64,000 nt of DNA from Lewinellaceae bacterium (GTDB taxonomy: Bacteria > Bacteroidota > Bacteroidia > Chitinophagales > Saprospiraceae), in assembly GCA_020636075.1 (NCBI GenBank), contig JACJYO010000009.1, positions 66,001 through 130,000 of the forward strand, read 5' to 3'. A program made the translations under genes and the position numbers. The notes beneath the pieces are model-generated. The model ran no database searches, was not told the DNA's origin, and saw only the letters and a program-made list of their open reading frames with translations. Shown here in pieces: positions 8,077-17,420 of this stretch (its first letter is position 1; each line of letters begins with the position of its first letter).

Positions 8077-8799
8077 ATGAGGATACTTTTACTAGTGCTG
8101 ATTTTCGCACTTGCCGGCCGTATGCAAGCTCAGATAAGTCGAAATGCCCACTTTATCGAACTAGGCCTTGGACTCGCCGCCACCAACTACTCCGGCGACT
8201 TGGCAGAGCCGCACCTGGAAGTAGCACAAACCCGTATCGGCGGCCAACTGTTTGTGCGGTATCAGTTGCACCCGAATTTTTTGCTCCGCGGCCAGGTTTT
8301 TGGCGGCGTTGTTGCTGGTGATGACAAGCATTCGCCGGTACATGCCGGGCGCAACTTTAAATTTTCGACCACTTTGGTGGAAGTTTCCGGTTTGCTGGAA
8401 ATGGCGCTCGGAACGTATGCCTACGATCCTGTATTTAGTGCAGCCACCCTGTACATTTCGCCTTATTTGTTTGGCGGAGTTGGTGCTTGCTTTGCCCGGC
8501 CAAAAGTAACCTACTACGGTTCGGAAGCCCGGCGAGACTATTTTGTCAGGGCCCCATTGCCGGAAGGTGGTACAGGGCAAACACTCCTGGTTGCGCCTTT
8601 TGGTGTGGGTGTGCGTATGATTTCCCGCCAACAGATCAGCTTCGGACTGGAAGCCGCCGCCCGGCCTACCTTTTCCGACTTGTTCGATGGTGTAAGTCAA
8701 AACGGGAACAGTACGGAACGCGACTGGTTTTATACCGTGGGTTTTACCATGTCGTATTACCTGAACGGCCCATGGAATCCGCCATCAGCTAACTTTTAA
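8077..8799 (+). CDS. Outer-membrane beta-barrel protein (DUF6089-like)
   Basis: 240 residues with a signal peptide ending near MQAQ (residue 19). The body has alternating strands rich in G, F and Y: FIELGLGLAATNYSGDLAEP near the mature N-terminus, then repeated barrel strands, and the ending FYTVGFTMSYYLNGPW. The NYSGDL segment is typical of the DUF6089 family, small barrels of Bacteroidota with no established function. It probably sits in the outer membrane. Its last 11 bases overlap the 3' end of the convergent fumarylacetoacetase gene, so the two mRNAs would be complementary at their ends. Confidence 0.8.
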   Translation: MRILLLVLIFALAGRMQAQISRNAHFIELGLGLAATNYSGDLAEPHLEVAQTRIGGQLFVRYQLHPNFLLRGQVFGGVVAGDDKHSPVHAGRNFKFSTTLVEVSGLLEMALGTYAYDPVFSAATLYISPYLFGGVGACFARPKVTYYGSEARRDYFVRAPLPEGGTGQTLLVAPFGVGVRMISRQQISFGLEAAARPTFSDLFDGVSQNGNSTERDWFYTVGFTMSYYLNGPWNPPSANF

Positions 8800-10036
8800 C
8801 CGGGTATTTTGCGGCAGGCAGCAGCTGCGAAACGACTTCACCAAAACCCACCCGAAACCCGTTTTTTTGTGCCCACCCGCGCATAATTACCGCGTCGCCA
8901 TCTTGCAAAAATGTCCGTGTGGAGCCATCATTCAGGGATACCGGTTTTTGGCCGCCCCAGGATAATTCCAGCATCGAACCGAAACTGCCGGCCTCCGGTC
9001 CACTGATCGTACCCGACGCCATCAAATCGCCGACCTGCACATTGCAGCCATTCGACGTGTGGTGCGCCAACTGCTGGGCCATCGACCAGTACAAATACCG
9101 CATATTAGATCGGCAAACCACCGTTTCGGAGCCATTCCCCGGCCGGATGCTTACTTCCAGATCGATATCGTAATTGCGCGAACCGGTAGTTTGCAGGTAA
9201 TCGAGTGGGGCCGGATTTTGTTTTGGCCCTTTGACCCGGAACGGTTTGAGCGCCTCGAGCGGAACGATCCAGGGGGACACCGATGAGCCAAAATTTTTAC
9301 CTAAAAATGGCCCAAGCGGCACGTATTCCCAACGTTGAATATCACGAGCACTCCAATCGTTGAACAACAATAACCCAAAAATATACTCCTCGGCCCGCTC
9401 CGCCGGAATGGGCTCGCCCATTGCGGTGTTTTTTCCGATTACAAACGCCATTTCCAGCTCAAAATCAAGCCGTTGCGACGGTGCGAATACGGGGGTGTCC
9501 TGATCTTTGGGGAGGAGCTGTCCATAGGGGCGCCGAACCGGCGAGCCGCTCACCACAATACTCGACGATCGGCCATGGTAGCCCACCGGAATCCAACGCC
9601 AGTTGGGAAGCAGCGGGTTGTCGGGCCGGAACATTTTGCCCACGTTCGTCGCATGTTCGATGCTGCTGTAAAAGTCGGTGTAGTCGCCCACGCGAATGGG
9701 CAGGAGCATTTGCACTTTTTGTCGCTCTACCAAAATCCGTGCAGCATTTTCCGGCGCCTGCGGCAGGCACAACCAAGTCTGGATTTTTCGCCGTACGCGG
9801 TTGGTAACCGTTTTGCCTTCGGCAATAAAATCGTTGAGCACGGGCTGCTCAAACAGTTTTTTGAAATAACGCTTTTTACCCAAAAGGCCACTTTCGGCGG
9901 CAGCAGCCAAATCGACGATGTGGTCGCCAATGGCTATGCCGGCGCGGGGATGGCCATCACCAGGATCAAAAATGCCGAAAGGAAGGTTGTGAATGGAAAA
10001 ATCGGAATCAGGTGCAATCGTAAGCCAAGTCTTCAT
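8789..10036 (-). CDS. fahA: Fumarylacetoacetase
   Basis: Hydrolyses fumarylacetoacetate to fumarate and acetoacetate, the last step of tyrosine/homogentisate degradation, in the cytoplasm. The 415 residues cover the N-terminal SH3-like part and the C-terminal catalytic fold. Metal ligands are D121 (DYTDFYSS), E193 and E195 (DFELEMAF) and the aspartate of FNDWSARDIQ. The general base is probably H128 in EHATNVG, and PVGYHGRSSS (150-159) lines the active site. No other tyrosine-degradation gene lies nearby. The gene overlaps its convergent neighbour by 11 bases. Intact and full length. Confidence 0.95.
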   Translation of the reverse strand: MKTWLTIAPDSDFSIHNLPFGIFDPGDGHPRAGIAIGDHIVDLAAAAESGLLGKKRYFKKLFEQPVLNDFIAEGKTVTNRVRRKIQTWLCLPQAPENAARILVERQKVQMLLPIRVGDYTDFYSSIEHATNVGKMFRPDNPLLPNWRWIPVGYHGRSSSIVVSGSPVRRPYGQLLPKDQDTPVFAPSQRLDFELEMAFVIGKNTAMGEPIPAERAEEYIFGLLLFNDWSARDIQRWEYVPLGPFLGKNFGSSVSPWIVPLEALKPFRVKGPKQNPAPLDYLQTTGSRNYDIDLEVSIRPGNGSETVVCRSNMRYLYWSMAQQLAHHTSNGCNVQVGDLMASGTISGPEAGSFGSMLELSWGGQKPVSLNDGSTRTFLQDGDAVIMRGWAQKNGFRVGFGEVVSQLLPAAKYPVKS

Positions 10037-10154
10037 GGCGGCAAAATTCGCAAATCCTTTTTGCCAAGCGAATAAACCGGAGCCTGATTTTCAGATTTTG
10101 GAAAATCCCGCTGGTTCTTTCGCCGGAACGCGGGGCCAGCGTCATTTTTTGGCT

Positions 10155-10162
10155 TAACTTTG
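10155..10162 (+). promoter_or_regulatory. Candidate -7 promoter element for the DUF3467 gene
   Basis: TAACTTTG is an exact TAnnTTTG match, 54 bases before the ATG at 10217. The region between it and the fahA start at 10036 is the only intergenic space for both divergent genes. Confidence 0.5.
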
Positions 10163-10216
10163 CCCCGAATATTAACCTGAATATTTAAATCACTAAAATT
10201 CATTCCCGTCCTAATC

Positions 10217-10534
10217 ATGGCAGAAAATAAGAATCAACAACCGGCAATAAATATTGAAATTTCAGAAGAAATCGCGGAGGGCATTTATTCCAACCTGGCA
10301 ATCATCTCGCACTCGAATTCTGAATTTGTGGTCGATTTTATTCGACTGATGCCCAATGTGCCGAAGGCAAAAGTGAAATCCCGCATAGTGCTCACACCCC
10401 AACATGCAAAACGGCTGTTGAATGCGTTGAAAGACAATTTGCAGAAATTTGAAATGCAATTTGGAACAATCGATGAGCCGGAACATTCTCAGCTCCCGCC
10501 CATGAATTTCAACACACCGCCGGCGCAGGCATAG
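10217..10534 (+). CDS. DUF3467 family protein
   Basis: Small soluble protein of 105 residues with no signal peptide. The conserved core of the family is visible: EGIYSNLAIISHSNSEFVVDF near residues 22-42 and KSRIVLTPQHAKRLLNAL near 57-74. DUF3467 proteins are common in Bacteroidota and some Proteobacteria and have no established function. A C-terminal tail rich in P, Q and N is likely disordered. Its stop is two bases from the end of the convergent lipoprotein gene. Confidence 0.85.
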   Translation: MAENKNQQPAINIEISEEIAEGIYSNLAIISHSNSEFVVDFIRLMPNVPKAKVKSRIVLTPQHAKRLLNALKDNLQKFEMQFGTIDEPEHSQLPPMNFNTPPAQA

Positions 10535-10536
10535 CG

Positions 10537-10959
10537 CTATTCTTTTTCAATAAAAAACTTCTGCGTTTGGTCGCTTTCGAAGGTGCTGGGGCGTACTGTT
10601 GGGCTGGTGCCTGCTTCGGCATCAAAGCGAAACGAAGTGTCGCTGTTCCATTCCAAAATACCGAACAAGGTTTTCCCGGCTAATGGTCCCGTTTCAAACC
10701 CGCTCAGGTCCAGTTCGATCGGCTGTTTTCCACAATCATAACGATACGCCATGGGAAACGTGTCGATTTTACTGCCAAAGCGAACCAACCATAGCCCATG
10801 ACCGTTTTCCTGAAAATAAAACGACTGTCCTTCCCGGGTCGACCAACGGCCGCTAAGCGTACGGCAGGTGGAGTCGGTACAGCCTGTGATCGACAGTAAA
10901 ATCAATAAGGTTATAGCCACGGGTGCGACTGGGATGTGGACATTACGCTGCTGCATCAT
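10537..10959 (-). CDS. Hypothetical lipoprotein
   Basis: 140 residues. The N-terminal hydrophobic stretch ends in the lipobox SITGC, making C27 the likely lipidated residue. The mature part of about 110 residues is small and beta-rich (RTLSGRWSTREGQSFYFQENGHGLWLVRFG...), like the lipocalin-type or META-type lipoproteins of Bacteroidota that evaluate as domains of unknown function. No catalytic motif is visible. It lies convergent with the DUF3467 gene (2-base gap) and on the same strand as radC upstream, separated from it by 90 bases. Confidence 0.7.
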   Translation of the reverse strand: MMQQRNVHIPVAPVAITLLILLSITGCTDSTCRTLSGRWSTREGQSFYFQENGHGLWLVRFGSKIDTFPMAYRYDCGKQPIELDLSGFETGPLAGKTLFGILEWNSDTSFRFDAEAGTSPTVRPSTFESDQTQKFFIEKE

Positions 10960-11049
10960 GTTTTCGATTTGTACGGATACGGGTATAATGACAAAATACC
11001 GGCCTCTAAGGTGGCAAAAAACTGTTAAAATCGGGCATAAGTATTTTGC

Positions 11050-11745
11050 TCAGAGCAGCCCGCCGTCGGCAAAACTGAAATATCCGCGCTCGGAAACAAT
11101 CAGATGGTCGAGCAAGGGGAGGTCCAGCATCTCCCCCGCTTTGCGCAGGCGGCGCGTCAGTTCAATATCGGCCTGGCTGGCTTGCAAACTCCCGGAGGGA
11201 TGGTTGTGTATGGCAATCAGGGCGGCGGCGCGGGCATCCAACGCCAGTTTGAACACCATTTTTACATCAACAACGGTCCCGGCCAGCCCGCCACTGCTCA
11301 GGCGTTCACGGGCAACGACTGCATTACTTTTATTCAGCAAAAGCAGCCAAAATTCCTCATGGGACAAATCGGTGAGTAGCGGGGCTATAGCCTGGAATGC
11401 ATCGCCGCTGCCGGTAATGCGCGGGCGCTCCCGCAGGTCGGACAACTGGCGTCGGCGGCCCAACTCGAGGGCCGCGGCGATACTTACGGCTTTCGCTTCG
11501 CCAATGCCTTTGAACCGACATAGTTCGGAAATCGTGCGCTTTCCCAGCTCGTGCAAGTTGTAATCGACGGTCGACAAGAGGTGTTGAGCCAGCGTCACGG
11601 CGCTTTGACCAACTGTGCCGGAACCCAGCAAAATAGCCAGCAATTCGGCATCGGAAAGGGCACTTTTTCCTTTGAGTAACATTTTTTCGCGCGGACGATC
11701 TTCCTCGGCCCAGGCGGGAATAGCGCGGTAAACAGGATCAGACAT
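11050..11745 (-). CDS. radC: RadC/YsxD family JAMM-domain protein
   Basis: 231 residues from the ATG at 11745. The frame stays open far upstream to 12339, but that part has no family similarity and overlaps the coding region of the divergent gene, so it was not used. The N-terminal half has a helix-hairpin-helix region (LCRFKGIGEAKAVSIAAALELG, about 75-96). The C-terminal half has the JAMM/MPN+ metal motif HNHPSG at 180-185 with H180, H182 and D193. Historically linked to DNA repair, but the biochemical role of RadC is unsettled. Located opposite the PKD/barrel gene with about 220 bases between starts. Confidence 0.92.
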   Translation of the reverse strand: MSDPVYRAIPAWAEEDRPREKMLLKGKSALSDAELLAILLGSGTVGQSAVTLAQHLLSTVDYNLHELGKRTISELCRFKGIGEAKAVSIAAALELGRRRQLSDLRERPRITGSGDAFQAIAPLLTDLSHEEFWLLLLNKSNAVVARERLSSGGLAGTVVDVKMVFKLALDARAAALIAIHNHPSGSLQASQADIELTRRLRKAGEMLDLPLLDHLIVSERGYFSFADGGLL

Positions 11746-11968
11746 TATTGCAGATACGGTGTTGAAAGTGGTGGTTCGCAATGTGTCAGAAATTGATCCC
11801 CGCGACGAAAATACAAGCATTTTTGAGATGGTTTCGATAAAAAAATTGCCACCAGGATTACTTTTTAGGCATAAATTTGAAGTTTTAATAATCTGGCGCC
11901 ACCTGCTTGTTGACAATCCCTTTTCACATCCGACTATACTTAACCAAGGTGTAAAACATATCCGTTCT

Positions 11969-14074
11969 ATGGTATCCTCGCGCAACACTTTCCTTCTATT
12001 TGCTTTATTCCTTCTGTTTTTGGCCGGCATCAGCCACACGCTTTCTGCCCAGGAATGTACGCCCGAAACAATGGCCTCTCCACCTGTCGACGAAACCGCG
12101 ATGCCCAAAAGCGCGACGGAATCGTTTGAAAATAAGTTCAGATTTAACCTGGCCTGGGGTAAAATATCAGACTCCTGCCGCGCCAACAATCCGCCGCTGC
12201 CCTTGGTGGAAGGACAGGAAAAACCGGCCCAGTGGGTGTATTTCTGGAATTTTGGTGACGGCACCTTCAGCCGCGACAGCACACCCGAACACGCTTTTCC
12301 CGTGGGTATCCACGTGGTACGGGCCGCCCTCAAACCCATCTACAGCGACGACCATGATCCCTTAGGGTATATGGTTGATACGATTGTCGTGAATGCCATA
12401 GACGCCGCTTTGGCTTACCCGGCTCGTATACCGGTCGACTCGTCCATTGCCCTGAACGTCAACTGGGCGGCTTCGCGCCCGGGGGGGCGACTGATCTTTG
12501 CGCTTACCTATAAAAAAATCCGCGAGCAGGGGGAAGCCCCGCGCACGGTGTACCTGATGTTCCCCTCAGACGAGTTTGAGTTTGTCACTATGCAAAGTGG
12601 GCCTGCTCCGAGTTCCAGTTTCTCCGAATATTTTGACGGCATCAGCCACCGGGTTTACGCCTGGGATTTTAGCCAAGTGGATAATGCAAATGATGCGACG
12701 GATGAAAACAGTGTTTTCGTCGAACTGAAAGTGCGCGATGCTGTAGCCGATCTGCTGCCGGATACGGTGCCCGAACTACTCACTTCCGTAAAAGCGATGT
12801 ATAAATTACACCCTGTTCAGAAATCCGGGAAGGTGAACCTCCTGGGGGTTTCGAATGCCGACAAAACCAGTACCGGCGCCTACGTCGGCGACAGTGGTGT
12901 TGAAAACAGCAGTTTTGTCGACGGCCTCGACGAACTGACCTACCTGCCGATTTCGCTGAACTGGGCTTCCGACCCCAATGCCATGTCGGTTTACCCTGCC
13001 GTACTCGAACCTGGCGCCACCGAGGCGCAACTACACTATCGGGTCGATTTTTTCAACAGCGGCACCGCCACAGCGGATACGCTGCGCATCGATGCCACCA
13101 TCGATAACAATCAACTCAACACGGGCACACTGGCAACGGTGTCCACTTTTCCGACGCCACTGGTGCAGTCGTTCCAAAGTGAAAGTACCCTGCGCTGGGC
13201 TTCCGACGACGCCAACCTGCTCTCGCTTGGCCAGGCGCAGGATGTGGGTTTCCCGGATGAAAATGCTTTTGGTTTTGTCAATTTCAATATGAAAACCAAG
13301 CCGGGGCTGGTCTTTAAAGAAGGCGACCGGATTCTTGCCCGGGCTCATATTCAGATGGAAAAAAGTGAGGTGACCACCAACGAGGCCATCGTGCGTGTGC
13401 AAAGCCTGCGGATGGCAGCGCCCTGCATGTTTGGCTTGAAGGTGTATTACAACTTCCGGTCCGACAAGGAAGCGTTCCACCGTTCCGGCTACAACCTGGC
13501 CCTTACGGCGCGCAAGGCCCTGGGCAAAATGCCCAACCCGCAGAACCGCTATTTTTTCGACCCCCGGATTCCGAAATCAATCTATCCCTTGTTTTGGTGG
13601 CAAGCCGAATTGGGCTATGGCCAAACGAATTTGCGCAACCCCGATGTGGATAGTGTCCGCCTGGGCCATATCGACCTTACCCCCGTATTGCTGCGTTTTA
13701 TTGCTAAAAAACCCGAATTGCGCTTTGGCAACATCGGCGTCAAACGTGGCTGGGGCCTCTCGGCAGGGTATACCGCATCGTTCCTGTTGCACGGGAAAAA
13801 CAATGGAAACAAAATTGACCTGAGCAGTTGGAGTTTTGGCCAACGGCTCGACCACTCCTTTTCCGTTTCGCTTGACCTGCTCAACCTGATCGGCCGGCCC
13901 GGCATATCCTGTGGGTTTGGCTGGCGCTGGCGCAATTCGGCAGTGACCAAACAATACGGCCTGCCCGGCGCTCCCGGCGCTGCCGACGAACGGGCCTGGT
14001 ATAATCATCCTTTTGCATACGTGCATTACACGTTTTCGCAACGCTTGCGGTATGAATTGAATGGCTTCAAGTAG
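11969..14074 (+). CDS. Secreted PKD-domain protein with C-terminal outer-membrane-barrel-like region
   Basis: 701 residues. The start at 11969 gives a proper signal peptide (MVSSRNTFLLFALFLLFLAG, cleavage near LSAQ). An upstream in-frame ATG at 11759 would bury it and was rejected. A PKD-type fold is indicated by VYFWNFGDGTFSRDSTPEHAF at about residues 82-102. A later section (AQLHYRVDFFNSGTATADTL, near 355) resembles DUF11/CARDB-type adhesion repeats. The last about 150 residues alternate polar and aromatic residues and end HYTFSQRLRYELNGFK, like a small barrel. It is followed after 60 bases by the CHAT lipoprotein gene, so the pair is probably an operon acting in the envelope. Precise function unknown. 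Confidence 0.75.
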   Translation: MVSSRNTFLLFALFLLFLAGISHTLSAQECTPETMASPPVDETAMPKSATESFENKFRFNLAWGKISDSCRANNPPLPLVEGQEKPAQWVYFWNFGDGTFSRDSTPEHAFPVGIHVVRAALKPIYSDDHDPLGYMVDTIVVNAIDAALAYPARIPVDSSIALNVNWAASRPGGRLIFALTYKKIREQGEAPRTVYLMFPSDEFEFVTMQSGPAPSSSFSEYFDGISHRVYAWDFSQVDNANDATDENSVFVELKVRDAVADLLPDTVPELLTSVKAMYKLHPVQKSGKVNLLGVSNADKTSTGAYVGDSGVENSSFVDGLDELTYLPISLNWASDPNAMSVYPAVLEPGATEAQLHYRVDFFNSGTATADTLRIDATIDNNQLNTGTLATVSTFPTPLVQSFQSESTLRWASDDANLLSLGQAQDVGFPDENAFGFVNFNMKTKPGLVFKEGDRILARAHIQMEKSEVTTNEAIVRVQSLRMAAPCMFGLKVYYNFRSDKEAFHRSGYNLALTARKALGKMPNPQNRYFFDPRIPKSIYPLFWWQAELGYGQTNLRNPDVDSVRLGHIDLTPVLLRFIAKKPELRFGNIGVKRGWGLSAGYTASFLLHGKNNGNKIDLSSWSFGQRLDHSFSVSLDLLNLIGRPGISCGFGWRWRNSAVTKQYGLPGAPGAADERAWYNHPFAYVHYTFSQRLRYELNGFK

Positions 14075-14134
14075 ATCGCCGATCGCCGGGCGGAATATGC
14101 CCGAAACGAATGGTAAACCCCAACGTTAGAAAAT

Positions 14135-17128
14135 ATGAAAGCAACTTGGTTCTGTATATTTCTGATTCCGTTTTTATGGCTTGCCTGCCAATCCGAGCCG
14201 ATGCCGGCCGGCAAAAAACTTGTACAGCTGAGCGCCGCTGATTCTGTCCGGATCAGTGCCTCAATCGATTCCCTGACAGCGCTGGCCGATACGGCAACTG
14301 CCGATAATAAGGCAGCATTATTGATCCGCATTGCCGATCTGCACAAATCCTTGCGCAACAAAGACGCCTGGGTGGATGCCGTGCGCGCCATATTTTCTTT
14401 TTACCATAAAAACAGGCAATACGATGACCTGTATCCCCTGCTGGATCAGGCAGTGCGGGATAGTTGGTGGGAGCCGGATTCCAAAACGGGCCAGTTGTAC
14501 ACTTTGCAAGGGTTTACGCTGCGCCGTTTGGGCCGGAACTATGCCGCCGGGGTTTATTATGAAAAAGCCCGCGAAATTTCCGATCGCTTCGGAGGGGTAA
14601 CCCAGGCAAACCCCGCCGGCGTAATTCACAAAACGCTGGCTAATATCAAAACCCGGCTCGGCGAACATGAGGAGGCGGAAAAGCTGTTTCTCATAGCCCT
14701 TGAATTGTTGGAACAGGACACGTTGCCTGAACGTGCGGCATCCAACCGGCTTACCATGGTGGAAATTCACAACGACCTGGGCCTGGCCTATCAAACTGCG
14801 GGTGATTTGCCGAAGGCACTCGAACAATATGATGCCGGGCTGTACGCAATTGGGCAGTTGAGCAAACTCGATCCCGGAAAAGGCGCCGCCGCGGCAAACA
14901 CCAAAGGCTTGTTGTTATCGAGTAAAGCCAGCGTTCTTTTTCTGAGTGGCCGGCATGCCAAAGCCGAACAGGCTGCCCGTGCCGCATTGGATTCCTATGG
15001 CCCGGATAAAAACAACTACCGGTTTAATGGCCTTACCATTTTGTCCGGTATACTGGAGCATTCCGGTAATCTGCCGGCGGCTAAAAAATATCGCGACGAA
15101 GCCCTTGCCCTTGCCGGCAAAGGTGGGGTGGAGCAGCGTGAAGTTGCCAAACTGTTGATCGAAATGGGCTGGAGTGCGTACCGCAGCCGCGATTTCCTGG
15201 CGGCCACCCAATTTGCACAACAAGCGCTAAACCGGATTTATGCTAAAATTTCGCCCGACGATGTGCACCAAAACCCCGACCCCGCACTGCTGGATCCCGA
15301 CCCGGAAAATGCCATCGCCGAGGCACTCGACCTGAAAGGCGAAGCCTTCTGGCAACAATACCGCACGCAGCCTTCCGACGGTGTGCTGCAGCTGGCCGAC
15401 AGCACTACCGCACTGGCCATTCAAATGATGGAAAACCTGCGCGATGTCGCCGTGTACGAATCATCCAAACTCCATTCGTCGCAGCAAAGCAGGCGCCTGT
15501 TCAGCCGCATGATGGCTATTTTATTTGCGCAACAGAAACACGGCGGCCAAGCCGTAGCAGCCCGGGCGTTTACCTATGCGGAAAAAAACAAGGCTGTGTT
15601 GCTTCAGCAAAAAATAGCTGCCGATGCTGCCATGCGGGGCGCCGGAGTCGCTGATTCATTGATCCAGCAGGAGCGTGATTTTAAAGAGCGCCGGGCTTTT
15701 TTGCAAAATGCCCTTTTTGAAGAACAAATCGCAGAAGGCAGCCCCGACGAGAAGGCAATTGATGCATTGAAACGGCAACTTTACGCGGTGGAGCAAGACC
15801 TCCGACAGTTGCAAGCCGGCATTGCCGGTGCTTACCACATCGAACCAACTACCGGGCATACCCAAACTGCCACGGTGGATGCTGTGCGCCAAAAATTGCT
15901 TCGAAAAGACGAGCTGTGGGTCGATTATTACACTGATCCTGACAGTAGCCTGGTTTATATGATTGCGGTATCCCACGATGCGCTTCAATTTGTGCGCAAA
16001 CCGTACCGGGAAACCGCTGTTCGCGATTTTATCGGCTTGTTCAACAACGCCATTCAGGCGGAAAACAAAGCCGGTGACCCTGCGCTTTTTTCCAAATTTG
16101 TGCAGGCTGCCCGGAATCTGTACGACGATTTACTGGCGCCGGTTTTGCCACAAACGCCGCCCAAACGAATCACGCTGGTGGCCGATGGCGCCCTGGCGTT
16201 GCTACCCTTCGATGTGTTGCTGTGCAAGCCGGTCGATGTTGGGGCAGGCGTCAATTACGCAGCGCTTCCCTACCTGGTAACCACCAGCCAAACGCGCCTG
16301 GCGGCTTCGGCATCGCTCGATTTATTTTATACCCGGCAGGGACAGCCGGAGCGCCGGGGTTCGTATGCCGGCTTTGCTCCGGATTATTCGGGCAGCGTAT
16401 TGGGGCAGGTTGTTTCGGGCTCCGGTGTCGTGCAGTCGGCTGCTACAGCCTTCAAGGGAAAAGCGTTTCTGGGGCGCGATGCCAGCCTCGATGCGTTCCT
16501 GAAAGAAGCCGCTGGCTATGCGATCATTCATTTTCACGGCCATGCCGAAGCCTCCGACTCCTTCCCCGATCACTCCTGGATGGCGTTCACAGCCGGCCGG
16601 CCGATTGCCGGTGTCATGTTGCCGCAGGGGCAGGTAAGCACCCTGGGTTCCGGGCCGCGGCGCTTGCCTGCAGCCGAATTAGCGCACTGCTTGTTTGCGC
16701 ACCAGGTGTATCATGCCCGGCTCGATGCCGATTTGGTATTGCTCAGCGCTTGTCAGACGGGTTTGGGTAAAATTGCCCCGGGCGAAGGCACACTGAGCCT
16801 GTCACGGGCATTTCAGGCCGCAGGCTGCCCGGCCACCGTGATGAGCCTTTGGGAAGTGCGCGACGATGCCACCGCCGAACTGATGCAGGTGTTTTTGGAA
16901 AATATCCGACACGGGCAGGAGAAAGACGAGGCGCTCACGAATGCCAAACGCAGCTACCTGCAAACTACCGGTGATGCCTTCCCCTACTATTGGGCCGGTT
17001 TTGTGCTCACAGGGAAAGCAAGCCCGGTGCAACTGCCCGGCGCCTGGTGGCAAGGACCTGCAGGCTGGGTGTTGTTGCTCGTGGTCCTGCTTTTGGTTGC
17101 ACTTTTTTTTCGCTCGCGGGTTAAATGA
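14135..17128 (+). CDS. TPR-CHAT domain lipoprotein with C-terminal membrane helix
   Basis: 997 residues. The N-terminus ends in a lipobox (LWLAC, C18), predicting a lipoprotein. Residues of about 30-450 are helical repeats of TPR type (for example NDLGLAYQTAGDLPKALEQYDAGL). A helical region follows, then a CHAT peptidase-like domain at about 640-960. The likely catalytic histidine is H803 in HFHGHAE and the cysteine is C873 in LLSACQTGLG, so the caspase-type dyad is present. A hydrophobic helix (residues about 972-992) and short basic end close the protein. Known CHAT-TPR proteins include separase-like and gasdermin-activating proteases, but most are cytoplasmic. The predicted export of this one is unusual. 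Preceded by the PKD/barrel gene. Confidence 0.88.
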   Translation: MKATWFCIFLIPFLWLACQSEPMPAGKKLVQLSAADSVRISASIDSLTALADTATADNKAALLIRIADLHKSLRNKDAWVDAVRAIFSFYHKNRQYDDLYPLLDQAVRDSWWEPDSKTGQLYTLQGFTLRRLGRNYAAGVYYEKAREISDRFGGVTQANPAGVIHKTLANIKTRLGEHEEAEKLFLIALELLEQDTLPERAASNRLTMVEIHNDLGLAYQTAGDLPKALEQYDAGLYAIGQLSKLDPGKGAAAANTKGLLLSSKASVLFLSGRHAKAEQAARAALDSYGPDKNNYRFNGLTILSGILEHSGNLPAAKKYRDEALALAGKGGVEQREVAKLLIEMGWSAYRSRDFLAATQFAQQALNRIYAKISPDDVHQNPDPALLDPDPENAIAEALDLKGEAFWQQYRTQPSDGVLQLADSTTALAIQMMENLRDVAVYESSKLHSSQQSRRLFSRMMAILFAQQKHGGQAVAARAFTYAEKNKAVLLQQKIAADAAMRGAGVADSLIQQERDFKERRAFLQNALFEEQIAEGSPDEKAIDALKRQLYAVEQDLRQLQAGIAGAYHIEPTTGHTQTATVDAVRQKLLRKDELWVDYYTDPDSSLVYMIAVSHDALQFVRKPYRETAVRDFIGLFNNAIQAENKAGDPALFSKFVQAARNLYDDLLAPVLPQTPPKRITLVADGALALLPFDVLLCKPVDVGAGVNYAALPYLVTTSQTRLAASASLDLFYTRQGQPERRGSYAGFAPDYSGSVLGQVVSGSGVVQSAATAFKGKAFLGRDASLDAFLKEAAGYAIIHFHGHAEASDSFPDHSWMAFTAGRPIAGVMLPQGQVSTLGSGPRRLPAAELAHCLFAHQVYHARLDADLVLLSACQTGLGKIAPGEGTLSLSRAFQAAGCPATVMSLWEVRDDATAELMQVFLENIRHGQEKDEALTNAKRSYLQTTGDAFPYYWAGFVLTGKASPVQLPGAWWQGPAGWVLLLVVLLLVALFFRSRVK

Positions 17129-17181
17129 AAAATTTCACCGTAAAAAGGAATCCTACGAATCAGGGGTTGAAATAAGCCGCC

Positions 17182-17327
17182 AAAGCCCGTAGGGCTGTCA
17201 TTTTAGTAAAAATTGATGACCGTAGAAATAAAAGCGCCGTAGGTGCGACATTATAATGTCACGCCTACGGCGTTTGGATAACCACATGGCAACCATTTTC
17301 TACAATAATGGCAGCCCTACGGGCTTT
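17182..17327. repeat. Nested palindromic element with CGTAGG cores
   Basis: Outer perfect 16-base arms (17182-17197 and 17312-17327, AAAGCCCGTAGGGCTG type, each itself a small hairpin) enclose an inner pair of 19-base arms placed back to back (17235-17253 and 17254-17272) with two mismatches. The element takes up the middle of the 292-base gap between two convergent genes. No coding frame. It may act as a bidirectional terminator or be a dispersed non-autonomous element. Confidence 0.8.
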
Positions 17328-17420
17328 ATTCGAAGGTGGCATTGCCAATTTAGCCCCTGATTTGCAGGATCCCTGTTTACCATACAAGCAACTATTGCGA
17401 ATCATTCATCTGGTTGGTCA

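Noticed and set aside
11759..11968. Earlier in-frame start for the PKD/barrel protein
   Set aside because: It would put about 70 non-signal residues before a clean signal peptide, which would block export; ATG 11969 gives a normal signal.
11746..12339. Upstream extension of radC by about 198 codons
   Set aside because: The extension overlaps the divergent PKD/barrel gene start region and lacks RadC similarity; the family-typical length of 231 residues is reached from ATG 11745.
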